A stretch of 64,000 nt of DNA from an uncultured Collinsella sp. GTDB taxonomy: Bacteria; Actinomycetota; Coriobacteriia; Coriobacteriales; Coriobacteriaceae. The stretch is from contig CAUEMA010000009.1 in assembly GCA_959018755.1 (NCBI GenBank), positions 1 through 64,000 of the forward strand, read 5' to 3'. Under the pieces are notes generated by a model. The model saw only the letters and a list, made by a program, of their open reading frames with translations, made no database searches and had not been told where the DNA came from. Positions 25,430-35,053 of the stretch are shown in pieces (the stretch's first letter is position 1; each line of letters opens with the position of its first letter). The position numbers were made by a program, and so were the translations under genes.

Positions 25430-28126
25430 CTACGAGAAGTCAGCAACCTGAGCAGTCAGCGCCACCAGGATCTCCTTGAGCTCAGCCGCACGGTCCCTCT
25501 TCTTCTGGACCACGGCGGGCGCAGCCTTAGCCACAAAGCCCTCGTTGGCGAGCGTCTTCTCGCAGCCGGCGAGCTCCTTCTGAGCCGCGGCAATCTCCTT
25601 CTCCAGGCGTGCCTTCTCGGCCGAAAGGTCGACCTTGCCCTCGAGCACCACAAAGACCTCGACGCCGCTGTCGACCACGGCGATGCTCGCAGCCGGCTTC
25701 TCAACGTCGGTGCCCATGACCAGCGAGGCAGTGTTCGCCAGCGGCTCGATGGTCGAGCGCAGGCTCTCGAGCTTCTCGATGTCCTCGGCACCGGCGCGCA
25801 CGACCACGTCGAGCTCGGCCTTGGGGCTCAAGCGATAACGCGAACGCGTGGCGCGGGCGGCGGACACGACGGTGCGGCACAGCTCAAACGCGCGCTCGGC
25901 GTCCTCGTCGACATACTTGGCATAGTCGGCGGGCTCGGGCCACTTGGCGATCATGAGCGCCTCGGCGCGGTCAACGTTGCCCTCGGCATCCAGGTCGAGC
26001 ACGCTCGCCGGCATGTTGTCCCAGATCTCCTCGGTGACAAACGGCATGAGCGGGTGCATCAGGCGAATGGAGGTGTCGAGCACAAAGATCAGGTTGCGCT
26101 GCGCCTGCAGACGGCCCTCGCCCTTCAGGCGGGCCTTGGTAACCTCGACGTACCAGTCGCAGACCTCGTTCCAGAAGAACTGCTGCACGCCGCGAGCCAT
26201 ATCGCCAAAGGTGTACTTCTCGATACCCTCGGTGACCATCTTGACGGCCTTGGCCAGGCGGCTGAACATCCAGGCGTCGGCCGGCGTCTCCACGACGGGC
26301 TCGCCGGGCGTGTAGCCTTCCATGTTCATAAGCAGGAAGCGGCTGGCGTTCCAGATCTTGGTCACAAAGCTCTTGGCCTGCTCGGTGCGCGGGCTGTCGA
26401 TGAGCTTCTTGGTCTTCTTGTCGATGTTCGCGTCGAACTTGACGTCCTGGTTGTTGGTGCAGAGCGTCAGCAGGTTGAAGCGCATGGCGTCGGCGCCGTA
26501 CATGCCAATAAGGTCCATGGGGTCAACGCCGTTGCCCTTGGACTTGGACATGCGGCTGCCGTCCTTGGCAAGAATCGTCGGGTAGATGACGACGTCCTTA
26601 AACGGCACCTCGTCCAGGAAGTACAGCGAGCTCATGACCATGCGGGCAACCCACAGCGCGATGATGTCGCGTGCGGTGACGAGCGCCGTCGTGGGGTGAT
26701 GCCCCTCGAGCAGTTCCGGCTTTTGCGGCCAGCCCTGCGTGGCAAAGGTCCACAGCTGCGAGCTGAACCAGGTGTCCAGCACATTCTCGTCCTGATGCAC
26801 GTGATGGCCGCCGCACTTGGGGCACACGTCGGTGTCCTCGGTAAGGGCGTCCTCCCAGCCGCAGTCCTCGCAGTAGAACACGGGGATGCGGTGGCCCCAC
26901 CACAGCTGGCGCGAAATGCACCAGTCCTTGAGGTTCTCCATCCAGGTGGTGTAGGTCTGCGTCCAGCGCGCGGGGTGGAAGGTGACCTTGCCGGAGTTGA
27001 CGGCGTCGAGCGCCGGCCCCTTGAGCTTGTCGACTGCCACGAACCACTGCTCGGAAAGCCACGGCTCCAGCGCGGAGTCGCAACGGTAGCAGTGCATGAC
27101 GGAGTGATCGAGTTCGTCGACGTGATCGAGCAGGTCGTGCTCCTCAAACCACTTGATGACGGCCTCGCGGCACTCGTCGCGGTTCATGCCGGTGAACTCG
27201 CCGTAACCCTCGACGACCACCGCGTGCTCGTCGAAGATATTGATCTGCGGCAGGTCGTGGGCCTGACCCATGGCGTAGTCGTTGGGGTCGTGGGCCGGGG
27301 TGACCTTGACAAAGCCGGAACCAAAGTTGGCGTCGACATGCCAATCCTCAAAGATGGGGATCTCGCGGTCGACGATGGGGAGTTTGACGGTCTTACCCAC
27401 AAAGGCGGCCTTCTCGGGGTCCTTCGGGGAGACGGCGACGCCCGTGTCGCCGAGCATGGTCTCGGGGCGCGTGGTGGCGACGACGATGTAGTCCTGGCCG
27501 TTAACCGGCTCGGTCAGCGGGTAGCGCAGGTGCCACAGGTGGCCCTTCTCGTCCTTGTACTCGGCCTCGTCGTCCGAGATAGCGGTAGTGCAGTTGGGGC
27601 ACCAGTTGACGATGCGCTTGCCGCGATAGATCAGGCCGTCGTGGTACCAGTCGCAGAAGACCTTGCGCACGGCCTGGGCATAGTCCTCGTCCATGGTGAA
27701 GCGCTCGTTGTCAAAGTCGACGGAGCAGCCCATACGCTTGATCTGCTCGACGATGATGCCGCCGTACTCATGGGTCCAGTCCCAGCAGGCATCGACAAAC
27801 TTGTCGCGACCGATCTCCAGGCGGCTGATGCCCTCGCTCTTGAGCTTCTTGTCGACCTTAGTCTGCGTGGCGATACCGGCGTGGTCGGTACCGAGCACCC
27901 AGCGCGTGGACTTGCCGCGCATGCGGGCCATGCGGATGATGGCGTCCTGGATGGAGTCGTCGGTGGCGTGACCCATGTGGAGCTTGCCGGTCACGTTGGG
28001 AGGCGGAATGGTGACGGTGCAGTCGCCCACGCCCTCGCGGCGCTTGTAGTAGCCGCCGTCGAGCCACTTCTGCAGGATCGCCGGCTCGTTGGTCGACGGA
28101 TCGTAGTTCTTGGGCATCTCTTCCAT
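25430..28126 (-). CDS. valS: Valyl-tRNA synthetase
   Basis: 898 residues, full length for the family, starting at an ATG behind AGGGAGAG. The class I signatures are PPNVTGKLHMGHA (HIGH motif, about 40-52) and DGSRMSKSKGNGVDP (KMSKS). The editing domain between them includes ATTRPETMLGDT. The last 70 residues form the C-terminal coiled coil (KVDLSAEKARLEKEIAAAQ) that contacts tRNA. Nested-hairpin elements lie on both sides of the gene. Confidence 0.97.
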   Translation of the reverse strand: MEEMPKNYDPSTNEPAILQKWLDGGYYKRREGVGDCTVTIPPPNVTGKLHMGHATDDSIQDAIIRMARMRGKSTRWVLGTDHAGIATQTKVDKKLKSEGISRLEIGRDKFVDACWDWTHEYGGIIVEQIKRMGCSVDFDNERFTMDEDYAQAVRKVFCDWYHDGLIYRGKRIVNWCPNCTTAISDDEAEYKDEKGHLWHLRYPLTEPVNGQDYIVVATTRPETMLGDTGVAVSPKDPEKAAFVGKTVKLPIVDREIPIFEDWHVDANFGSGFVKVTPAHDPNDYAMGQAHDLPQINIFDEHAVVVEGYGEFTGMNRDECREAVIKWFEEHDLLDHVDELDHSVMHCYRCDSALEPWLSEQWFVAVDKLKGPALDAVNSGKVTFHPARWTQTYTTWMENLKDWCISRQLWWGHRIPVFYCEDCGWEDALTEDTDVCPKCGGHHVHQDENVLDTWFSSQLWTFATQGWPQKPELLEGHHPTTALVTARDIIALWVARMVMSSLYFLDEVPFKDVVIYPTILAKDGSRMSKSKGNGVDPMDLIGMYGADAMRFNLLTLCTNNQDVKFDANIDKKTKKLIDSPRTEQAKSFVTKIWNASRFLLMNMEGYTPGEPVVETPADAWMFSRLAKAVKMVTEGIEKYTFGDMARGVQQFFWNEVCDWYVEVTKARLKGEGRLQAQRNLIFVLDTSIRLMHPLMPFVTEEIWDNMPASVLDLDAEGNVDRAEALMIAKWPEPADYAKYVDEDAERAFELCRTVVSAARATRSRYRLSPKAELDVVVRAGAEDIEKLESLRSTIEPLANTASLVMGTDVEKPAASIAVVDSGVEVFVVLEGKVDLSAEKARLEKEIAAAQKELAGCEKTLANEGFVAKAAPAVVQKKRDRAAELKEILVALTAQVADFS

Positions 28127-28146
28127 ATATCTCTCCCTGTCCCGCC

Positions 28147-28262
28147 GGGGAGGAATGTAGGCCCGATTTTCGCTCGGTCAGGTCCTGGGCTCGCTCGAAG
28201 ACCACATTACGTGGTCTTCGGCTTGTGCGGAATCTACGAAAATCGGGCCTACATTCCTCCCC
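28147..28262 (-). ncRNA. Nested-hairpin element, family V copy 1, in the valS leader
   Basis: A perfect 26-base outer stem pairs 28147-28172 with 28237-28262 (arm contains GGCCCGATTTTCG). On the minus strand the interior holds TTCCGCAC, a 9-base stem GAAGACCAC/GTGGTCTTC with loop GTAAT, then CAGGAC, the same core as at 25310-25410. It begins about 20 bases before the valS start codon. No T-box motif or terminator T-tract is present, so a classical valS riboregulator is unlikely. Confidence 0.55.
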
Positions 28263-28356
28263 TTAGGTATCGATTACTTCAGTCTGTAATGACTTTGCCG
28301 AGGCTTAAACAAACACACAGAATAGCACAGGTAGTTGGGGTTATTGCGCATATATA

Positions 28357-28392
28357 AAATAGCCTCCGACCGCGAGTGGTCAGAGGCTATTT
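28357..28392 (-). terminator. clpX terminator
   Basis: AAATAGCCTCTGACC pairs with GGTCGGAGGCTATTT on the minus strand, followed by TATATATG. It lies about 20 bases after the clpX stop codon. Confidence 0.85.
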
Positions 28393-28413
28393 GCAAACAC
28401 GTTTTAGGCTGGT

Positions 28414-29823
28414 TTACCCGTAGATGCGTTGGGGCTGTTCATCGCCCTTTACGGAGGCTTCGGTCACGACGACCTTGGAAACGCCCTCCTCGCTGGGCAG
28501 GTCGAACATCGTCTGCTGCAGCACGTCCTCGCAGATGGAGCGCAGGCCGCGGGCGCCGGTCTTGCGGGCGAGCGCCATACGGGCGATCTCGTGCAGGGCG
28601 GCATCCTCAAACTCAAGCTCAACGTCCTCGAGCTGGAACATCTTGCGGTACTGGCGCACCACGGCGTTCTTGGGCTCGGTCAGGATCGAGACCAGGTCGT
28701 CCTCGTCGAGCGCCTGTGTCTGGGTGACGACGGGCGTACGTCCCACAAACTCGGGGATCATGCCAAAGGCGTTGAGGTCCTGCGGAAGCACCTGACGCAG
28801 CAGGTCGTTCTCATCGACCGATGTGGGGCCGGCGATTTCGGAGTTAAAGCCCACACCCTTGTTGCCCACGCGGTCGGCGATGATCTTGTCCAGACCAACA
28901 AAGGCACCGCCGCAGATAAACAGGATGTTGGTCGTGTCGATCTGCAGCAGCTCCTGCTGGGGATGCTTGCGGCCGCCGGTGGGCGGAACGCTTGCCACCG
29001 TGCCCTCAAGAATCTTAAGCAGCGCCTGCTGAACGCCCTCGCCCGAAACATCGCGGGTGATGGAGAGGTTCTCGGCCTTGCGAGCGATCTTGTCAATCTC
29101 GTCCACGTAGATAATGCCAACCTGCGCGCGCTCAATATCGCCATCGGCGGCATTGATGAGCTTGAGCAGGATGTTCTCCACGTCCTCGCCCACGTAGCCG
29201 GCCTCGGTGAGCGCGGTAGCATCGGCAATGGCAAACGGCACCTCGAGGATGCGCGCGAGCGTCTGGGCGAGCAGCGTCTTACCGGTACCGGTGGGACCGA
29301 GCAGCAAAATGTTGGACTTGGCGAGCTCTACCTCGTCCATATCATCGTCGAGCTGCGAATCCAAGCCGTCGTCAAAGGCCGAAAGCGCAGCACCGCCCTC
29401 GATCACGCGACGGTAATGGTTGTACACGGCAACCGACATGGCGCGCTTGGCGTCCTCCTGGCCCATGACATAGGCCGAAAGCTCGTCATAAATCTCGTGC
29501 GGCGTCGGCACATGCGTAATGACCTGACGGGCGTCGTCCTCGAGCTCAAAGCCCTCGGCCTCGGGGTCCACGGCGGGCTGAGATGCAGCCTGCCCGTGAT
29601 CGTTGAGAAAGCCCGGCAGCTTGCCGTTGCGGGCAGCGTCCATAAAGTCCGAAGCCAGCGACTCCTCCAAGATCTCGGAGCAGGCGGCGACGCACTCGTC
29701 GCAGATAAAGATGTTGGTCGGACCCTTTACAAGGCGGCGAACCTGCCCCTGCTCTTTTCCGCAAAAGGAGCAGCGGATGGGGTTGCCGTTCTCGTCAAAG
29801 TTGTCCTGCATGTTACCGGCCAT
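28414..29823 (-). CDS. clpX: ClpX, ATPase subunit of ClpXP protease
   Basis: 469 residues. The N-terminal zinc domain has CSFCGK and CDECVAAC (about 19-46). The AAA+ core has Walker A GPTGTGKT, Walker B IIYVDEIDKIA and the KGVGFNSE loop, where the GF position corresponds to the ClpP-docking loop. Sensor regions follow in the C-terminal domain. It unfolds substrates for ClpP. The gene starts one base after clpP ends. Confidence 0.97.
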   Translation of the reverse strand: MAGNMQDNFDENGNPIRCSFCGKEQGQVRRLVKGPTNIFICDECVAACSEILEESLASDFMDAARNGKLPGFLNDHGQAASQPAVDPEAEGFELEDDARQVITHVPTPHEIYDELSAYVMGQEDAKRAMSVAVYNHYRRVIEGGAALSAFDDGLDSQLDDDMDEVELAKSNILLLGPTGTGKTLLAQTLARILEVPFAIADATALTEAGYVGEDVENILLKLINAADGDIERAQVGIIYVDEIDKIARKAENLSITRDVSGEGVQQALLKILEGTVASVPPTGGRKHPQQELLQIDTTNILFICGGAFVGLDKIIADRVGNKGVGFNSEIAGPTSVDENDLLRQVLPQDLNAFGMIPEFVGRTPVVTQTQALDEDDLVSILTEPKNAVVRQYRKMFQLEDVELEFEDAALHEIARMALARKTGARGLRSICEDVLQQTMFDLPSEEGVSKVVVTEASVKGDEQPQRIYG

Positions 29824-29824
29824 C

Positions 29825-30457
29825 CTAGGCGTCCTTCGCAGCGAGGTCGCGCGAGGTGACGATACGGTCGATCAGGCCGTAGTCGAGGGCCTCGGCAGCA
29901 GTCAGGTAGTTATCGCGCTCGGTATCGGCCTGGACCTTCTCGATAGGCTGGCCCGAGGCATCGGACAGGATCTGGTTGAGCTCGCGACGGGTCTTCTTGA
30001 TCTCCTCGGCCACGATCTCGATCTCGGTCTGCTGGCCCTGGGCACCGCCGCTGGGCTGGTGAATCATGACCTTGGAGTGCGGCAGGCAGAAGCGCTTGCC
30101 CTTGGCGCCGGCCGAAAGCAGCACGGCGGCCATAGACGCGGCCATACCCACGCAAATGGTGGAGACCTGCGGCTTAATGAAGTTCATGGTGTCCAGAATT
30201 GCCAGGCCGGAGTAGACCTCGCCACCGGGCGAATTGATGTAGAGCGAGATATCCTTCTCGGCATCCTGGCTCTCAAGATGCAGCAGCTGGGCAACGACCA
30301 GGTTGGCGCTGACGGAGTTGATCTCCTCGCCCAAGAAGATGATGCGGTCGTTGAGCAGGCGCGAATAGATATCGTAGCTGCGCTCGCCGCGCGGCGTCTG
30401 CTCGATAACGTATGGCACGAGGGCGGAATCGAACTTAGCGATCATACGCATCTCCAT
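29825..30457 (-). CDS. clpP: ClpP protease subunit
   Basis: 210 residues from the ATG preceded by AAGAGAG. The catalytic triad is visible as serine in CVGMAASMAAVLLSAG, histidine in CLPHSKVMIHQPSGG, and aspartate in the LIDRIVT-preceding TERDNYL/YGLID region. It forms the tetradecameric protease with ClpX, encoded immediately downstream. Trigger factor is encoded upstream, giving the conserved tig-clpP-clpX order. Confidence 0.97.
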   Translation of the reverse strand: MEMRMIAKFDSALVPYVIEQTPRGERSYDIYSRLLNDRIIFLGEEINSVSANLVVAQLLHLESQDAEKDISLYINSPGGEVYSGLAILDTMNFIKPQVSTICVGMAASMAAVLLSAGAKGKRFCLPHSKVMIHQPSGGAQGQQTEIEIVAEEIKKTRRELNQILSDASGQPIEKVQADTERDNYLTAAEALDYGLIDRIVTSRDLAAKDA

Positions 30458-30491
30458 TTCTCTCTTGCGGACCAAATTGGTTCTAGATAAA

Positions 30492-30532
30492 CGTACGGTG
30501 CCCGCATGCTATGCATTGGCTGGCACCGTACG
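30492..30532 (-). terminator. tig terminator
   Basis: CGTACGGTGCC (30492-30502) pairs with GGCACCGTACG (30522-30532); on the minus strand TTTATCT follows. It lies between tig and clpP and suggests at least partial separation of the two transcripts. Confidence 0.65.
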
Positions 30533-30608
30533 AAGCAACCGGATAACCGGTGTATAACTTTACCCCATCACGGGCGCACGCATGCGCTCGCGGGCAAGGT
30601 GGCGAGAA

Positions 30609-31910
30609 TTACTCGGCGTCCTTGGCGGTCTCGTCGACCTCGGTCACCTTGGCGTTCTCGACCAGGTGGTCGACGGCCTTGGAGCGACGGATGGACTCGC
30701 GGACGGCAGGCATGCGGCCATCGGCAATGAACTCGGCCTTGGAAGCCTCGGCGTCCTTGACGCCGGCCTTCTCGAACTCGGCGTTGATGTCGTCCTCGGT
30801 GACCTCAATCTTGAGCTCGCGGGCGAGAGCGTCGAGAGCCAGGGACTCACGGGCAACGTCGTTGGCCTGCTTGTGCAGGTCGCCGATGAACTGCTCCATG
30901 GTCAGGCCGGAAGCGGGCAGCCAGGTGTCCAGCGTCATGCCGCGGGCAGCGAGGTTGGACAGGAAGTTCTGGCCAAGCTCCTCAAAGACGGACTGCTCGT
31001 AGTCGGCGTCCATCTCGTCGAGCTGCAGGCGCTCGGCGAGAGCGGAGACGCAACGGTTCTCCTTCTCGGCCGGGAGGCGGGAAGCCTTGTCCTGCTCGAT
31101 CTCGATCTTGATGGCGTCGCGCATATCGTCGATGCTGTCAAAGCCAAAGTCGGACTTGACGAGCTCGTCGGTGAGCTCGGGGGTGTTGCGGACCTTGATG
31201 CCCTTGACGGTGACCTCGACGGTGTGGGTCTCGGCCTCCTCGCCCTCCTCGACCTCGTCGGTCCAGGTGACGGTCTTGACGTCGTCAACGTTGGCGCCGA
31301 TCAGGGCCTCGTTGAACTCCTTGGGGTTGCTGTCGCTACCGGCGATGAGCATGCGGCCCTCGGCGGCAAAGTTGTCGGCGTTCTCGACGGCCTTGAGGTC
31401 GACGGTAACGTAGTCCTCGGCCTCAACGGCGCGACCCTCGACGTCCTCGAAGGTGGCACGGTAGTTGAGGAGCATCTCAACCTGGTTGTTGATCTCGGAC
31501 TCGGTGACCTCCGCGGGAGGCATCTCGATCTCGACAGCGTCGAAAGAGGAGAGCTCAGCGGCGGGACGCAGGGAGAACTCGACGGTGTAGGTGTAGTCCT
31601 CGTGATCCTTGGCGAGGTCGAGCTCCTTGTAGTCACCGTTCTTGGTGGGGACGATGTCCAGCTCGTTGAGGACGGCGGGCTCGTTGGCGGCGATCAGGTC
31701 GTTGGTGGCCTGAGCGAGGGTAGCCTCGGCGCCAAGAGCAGAGTCGATGACCGGACGGGGGGCCTTACCGGCGCGGAAGCCCGGGAAGCGGTACTTCTTG
31801 GCGGTCTCCTTGTAGGCCTTCTTGATCGCGGCGTCGACGTCGGCGGCCGGGATGGTGACCGTAGCGGTGAGCTTGGCGTCCTTGACGTCAGAAGCGGTGA
31901 TGTTCAACAC
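30609..31910 (-). CDS. tig: Trigger factor, ribosome-associated chaperone
   Basis: With the GTG at 31910 the protein has 433 residues. TTG at 31907 is better spaced from the AGGAGG site and cannot be excluded; the much longer open frame to 32135 runs through the tRNA gene and is not coding. KYRFPGFRAGKAPRPVID (about 35-52) is the ribosome-binding signature. A central FKBP-type isomerase domain (about 150-240) and a helical C-terminal chaperone domain follow. It shields nascent chains at the exit tunnel. Confidence 0.95.
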   Translation of the reverse strand: MLNITASDVKDAKLTATVTIPAADVDAAIKKAYKETAKKYRFPGFRAGKAPRPVIDSALGAEATLAQATNDLIAANEPAVLNELDIVPTKNGDYKELDLAKDHEDYTYTVEFSLRPAAELSSFDAVEIEMPPAEVTESEINNQVEMLLNYRATFEDVEGRAVEAEDYVTVDLKAVENADNFAAEGRMLIAGSDSNPKEFNEALIGANVDDVKTVTWTDEVEEGEEAETHTVEVTVKGIKVRNTPELTDELVKSDFGFDSIDDMRDAIKIEIEQDKASRLPAEKENRCVSALAERLQLDEMDADYEQSVFEELGQNFLSNLAARGMTLDTWLPASGLTMEQFIGDLHKQANDVARESLALDALARELKIEVTEDDINAEFEKAGVKDAEASKAEFIADGRMPAVRESIRRSKAVDHLVENAKVTEVDETAKDAE

Positions 31911-31997
31911 GTTCCTCCTCATACTGCCCAGCTTATCTGAGGTGCTGGTACCTTTATGCAACAAGCGTCGCGAGGGCATAAGCCAACGCGGGTGCGT

Positions 31998-32081
31998 TGG
32001 TGCGGGCGAAAGGACTCGAACCTTCACGGGAATCCCACCAGAACCTAAATCTGGCGCGTCTACCAATTCCGCCACGCCCGC
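31998..32081 (-). tRNA. tRNA-Leu (anticodon UAG)
   Basis: On the minus strand the sequence starts GCGGGCGTGGCGGAATTGG and ends with the complementary CGCCCGCA plus an encoded CCA. The anticodon loop TTTAGGT contains TAG; the variable arm is long as in class II tRNAs. TTCGAGTCC is the T-loop. It lies 88 bases upstream of tig on the same strand. Confidence 0.95.
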
Positions 32082-32167
32082 ATGAGCGCACAGATTAGGA
32101 ATGATAGCAGATACGAGCGACAAGCGCACGCACACGTTTTACAGGCTCACGACCTCACCACGAGTGC

Positions 32168-32197
32168 AAAAGGCGGGGCGAGTTGCCCCGCCCCGCC
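32168..32197 (-). terminator. Terminator of the molybdenum hydroxylase operon
   Basis: On the minus strand GGCGGGGC and GCCCCGCC form a stem followed by TTTTGC, about 25 bases after the stop codon at 32222. Confidence 0.75.
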
Positions 32198-32221
32198 AAT
32201 TACGACTTGTTCGCTGACCCG

Positions 32222-35053
32222 CTACTCCCCCAGCAGGGCCTTCTCGGGCGTGATGGGCAGCGAGCGCACCTGGTGTCCGGTGGCGTGTGCGACGGCCGAG
32301 GCCACGGCGGCGAGCGGCGTGTTGATGACGACCTCGCCGATCGACTTGGCGCCAAACGGGCCCGTCGGCTCGTAGCTCGGCTCAAAGGCCACGCGAATGC
32401 TGCCGATATCCAGGCGCGTGGGCAGCTTGTAGCTCATAAAGTTGCCGGTGCGCAGACGGCCGCGATCATCGTGCTCGACGATCTCGTAGAGCGCGTGACC
32501 GATGCCCTGGGCAATGCCGCCCTCGGCCTGGACGCGCGCGAGCGCCTCGTTGATCACGGTGCCGCAGTCCACAGCTGCCGCGTAGTCCACCACAGTCACC
32601 TTGCCGGTGGCCTTGTCGACCTCGACCTCGGCAATGCCGGCCATAAACGGCGGGGGCGAAACGGGCAGGCAGGCAGAGGCGTGCGAGGTGAGTGCGTCGC
32701 CGCCCGCGATGTTCTTGACGCACAGGTTGGCAAAGTCGCGCAGCGTGAGGTAGCGGTTCTGCTCGCGCGCGGCGCGCTCGTCGGACAGGCGCACGTACTG
32801 GCCATCGAAGACCACGTCGGCGGCGTCCACATCCCACATCTGGGCAGCCTTGGCGCAAATCTTCTCGCGCAGCTCGGTCGCGGCGTTCTTGGCGGCAAGG
32901 CCCGTCACGTAGGTACCGGAGCTCGCGTACGAGCCGGCGTCGAACGGCGACACATCGGTGTCTACGCCGCGCACCACGATCTGCGAGCTCTCCACGCCCA
33001 GCTCCTCGGCGGCAATCTGCGCCAGGATCGTATCGACGCCCATGCCGTTATCGGTGGCGCCGGTGCCGATGGCAATGAAACCGTCCTCTTCCAGGCGCAT
33101 GTCGATGCCGGCGATATCAACGTTGGAGATGCCCGAGCCCTGCATGGTAAGCGCGCAGCCCAGGGCTCGCACGCGGTCGCCCAGGTCCACGGCCAGCGGC
33201 TTGTCGCGCCAGCCGATCATGTCCATCGCGCGCAGCAGACAACGGTCGAGCGCACAGGCGTTGAGCTTCTCGTTGTAGTACTGCGGCATGGTCTCGCCCT
33301 CGCGCACGATGTTCTTAAGGCGCAGGTCGGCGGGATCCATGTGCAGCATGTCGGCGAGCTCGTTGACGGCGCTCTCCACAGCAAACTGGCCCTGGGTGGC
33401 ACCGTAGCCGCGATACGCGCCGCCGCGGTTAGTGTTGGTGTAGACGGCGTCCCAGCTAAAGCGGCTTGCCTTCACATGGTTGTAGATGGGCAGGCTCTTG
33501 TGACCCGAAAGGCCGATCGTCGTGGTGGCGTGCTCGCCATACGCACCGGCGTTGGACAGCGTATGCAGGTCGATGGCCGTGATGGTGCCGTCGTTCATGG
33601 CGCCCAGCTTAACGGTCATCTGCATCTGGTGGCGCGAGTTGCCCGCGGTGATGGTCTCCTCGCGGGTGTAGCAGCAGTAGCTCGGACGGCCGGTCTGCTG
33701 GGTGACAAACGCCACGAAGATCTCGCAGCAGCCCGTCTGCTTGGAGCCAAAGCCGCCGCCGATGCGCGGCTTAATGACCTGCACCTGCGATTGCGGAATG
33801 TCGAGCGACTGAGCGACCATGCGGCGCACGTGGAAGGGCACCTGCGTAGAGGTGGTCACCGAGATGCGCCCAAACGCGTCGGTCGTCGCGAAGGCGCGGA
33901 AAGTTTCCATGGGCGCGGTCTGCGTGGCCTGGCTGGTGTAGGTGCGGGTGAAGACGATGTCGCTCTGGGCGAAGGCCTCGTCCAAGTCGCCAAAATCGCT
34001 CGTGCCGCTGCACACCAGGTTGCGAGCAACGTCGCCGCCCTGCGGGAACATAAAGGTCACGTCGCCCTCGGGGTGGACCACGATGTCATTATCGAGCGCC
34101 TGGGTAAAGTCGAGCAGCGGCTCGAGCACCTCATAGTCGACCTTGATGAGCTTGAGCGCCTTGTCGGCGGCCTCCTCGGTCTCAGCGGCGACGATCGCCA
34201 CCTCCTCGTTTTGGTAACGGACGAGGTTCTCGAGGATCAGGCGGTCGTAGGGACTCGGCTGCGGATAGCTCTGGCCGGCGATGGTAAAGCGGCGCTTGGG
34301 CACGTCCTCGTAGGTGTAAACGCCCACCACGCCGGGCACCTTCAGGGCGCGCGACGTATCGATGGAGCGGATCTTGGCGCGGGCATAGGGGCTGCGCTTG
34401 AGTTTGACGATGAGTGCGCCGGCGGGCACCATGTCGCCCGTGTAGACGGGACGACCCTCGAGCAGGGCCTTCGAGTCCTTCTTGGGCTGCTTGTGGGTGA
34501 TCTGCTTGTACGCGACACCGTCGGAGCTCGTATCGTTGACGGGCAGCTCGGGCATCTCGAAGCCCACCTGCACACCGGACTCGTTGAGGAAGCGAACGAT
34601 GGCGCGCAGCTGGCTCTCGTAGCCGCTGCAGCGGCAGAGGTTGCCGGCGAGCTGGCGTGAGAGCTCCTCGCGCGTGGCGACGAGGCTCGGGTCCTCCTTG
34701 GCGGCGCGGGCAAGCGCCAGCACGTTCATGATGAGGCCGGGGGCGCAAAAACCGCACTGCTCGGCACCTTCGGCAGCCATCGCACGGGCGAGCGCCTCGG
34801 ACTCGGCCTTGAGGCCCTCGAGCGTGGTGATGGAGCGGCCCTCGACGCGGGCGGCGGGAACCGAGCAGCTCAACACCGGATCGCCGTCGAGCCACACCGT
34901 GCACAGGCCGCAGTTGGTGGTCTCGCAGGCGCAGCGCACCGACGCGCAGCCCTGCTCGCGCAACAGCGCAAAGAGCATGGTGTCGGGGGCAATCTGAACC
35001 TTGACCTTGCGGCCGTTGAGCGTAAAGGAGAGATCGATGAGTTTGGCAGCCAT
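32222..35053 (-). CDS. Xanthine dehydrogenase-family molybdenum hydroxylase, fused [2Fe-2S] and Mo subunits
   Basis: 943 residues. The N terminus is a [2Fe-2S] ferredoxin (CETTNCGLC, about 43-51), then a second helical cluster domain (QCGFCAPG and CRCSGY). From about residue 175 the molybdopterin domain follows, with GGGFGSKQ, AYRGYGATQ and GPFGAKSIGE, whose final glutamate (about E907) corresponds to the catalytic base of the family. The FAD subunit is encoded just upstream and overlaps by one base. The substrate could be xanthine, another purine or an N-heterocycle. Its vicinity to Sec and DUF3343 genes allows, but does not prove, a selenium-dependent hydroxylase. Confidence 0.88.
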   Translation of the reverse strand: MAAKLIDLSFTLNGRKVKVQIAPDTMLFALLREQGCASVRCACETTNCGLCTVWLDGDPVLSCSVPAARVEGRSITTLEGLKAESEALARAMAAEGAEQCGFCAPGLIMNVLALARAAKEDPSLVATREELSRQLAGNLCRCSGYESQLRAIVRFLNESGVQVGFEMPELPVNDTSSDGVAYKQITHKQPKKDSKALLEGRPVYTGDMVPAGALIVKLKRSPYARAKIRSIDTSRALKVPGVVGVYTYEDVPKRRFTIAGQSYPQPSPYDRLILENLVRYQNEEVAIVAAETEEAADKALKLIKVDYEVLEPLLDFTQALDNDIVVHPEGDVTFMFPQGGDVARNLVCSGTSDFGDLDEAFAQSDIVFTRTYTSQATQTAPMETFRAFATTDAFGRISVTTSTQVPFHVRRMVAQSLDIPQSQVQVIKPRIGGGFGSKQTGCCEIFVAFVTQQTGRPSYCCYTREETITAGNSRHQMQMTVKLGAMNDGTITAIDLHTLSNAGAYGEHATTTIGLSGHKSLPIYNHVKASRFSWDAVYTNTNRGGAYRGYGATQGQFAVESAVNELADMLHMDPADLRLKNIVREGETMPQYYNEKLNACALDRCLLRAMDMIGWRDKPLAVDLGDRVRALGCALTMQGSGISNVDIAGIDMRLEEDGFIAIGTGATDNGMGVDTILAQIAAEELGVESSQIVVRGVDTDVSPFDAGSYASSGTYVTGLAAKNAATELREKICAKAAQMWDVDAADVVFDGQYVRLSDERAAREQNRYLTLRDFANLCVKNIAGGDALTSHASACLPVSPPPFMAGIAEVEVDKATGKVTVVDYAAAVDCGTVINEALARVQAEGGIAQGIGHALYEIVEHDDRGRLRTGNFMSYKLPTRLDIGSIRVAFEPSYEPTGPFGAKSIGEVVINTPLAAVASAVAHATGHQVRSLPITPEKALLGE

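Noticed and set aside
26054..28357. 767-codon plus-strand open frame
   Set aside because: Antisense to valS; valine- and histidine-rich with no domain.
28127..28413. T-box riboswitch upstream of valS
   Set aside because: No GGTGGNACCGCG-type T-box sequence and no terminator T-tract; the structure is the family-V nested hairpin instead.
31911..32135. N-terminal extension of trigger factor
   Set aside because: The extended frame reads through tRNA-Leu; a start at the AGGAGG site near 31910 gives the normal protein.
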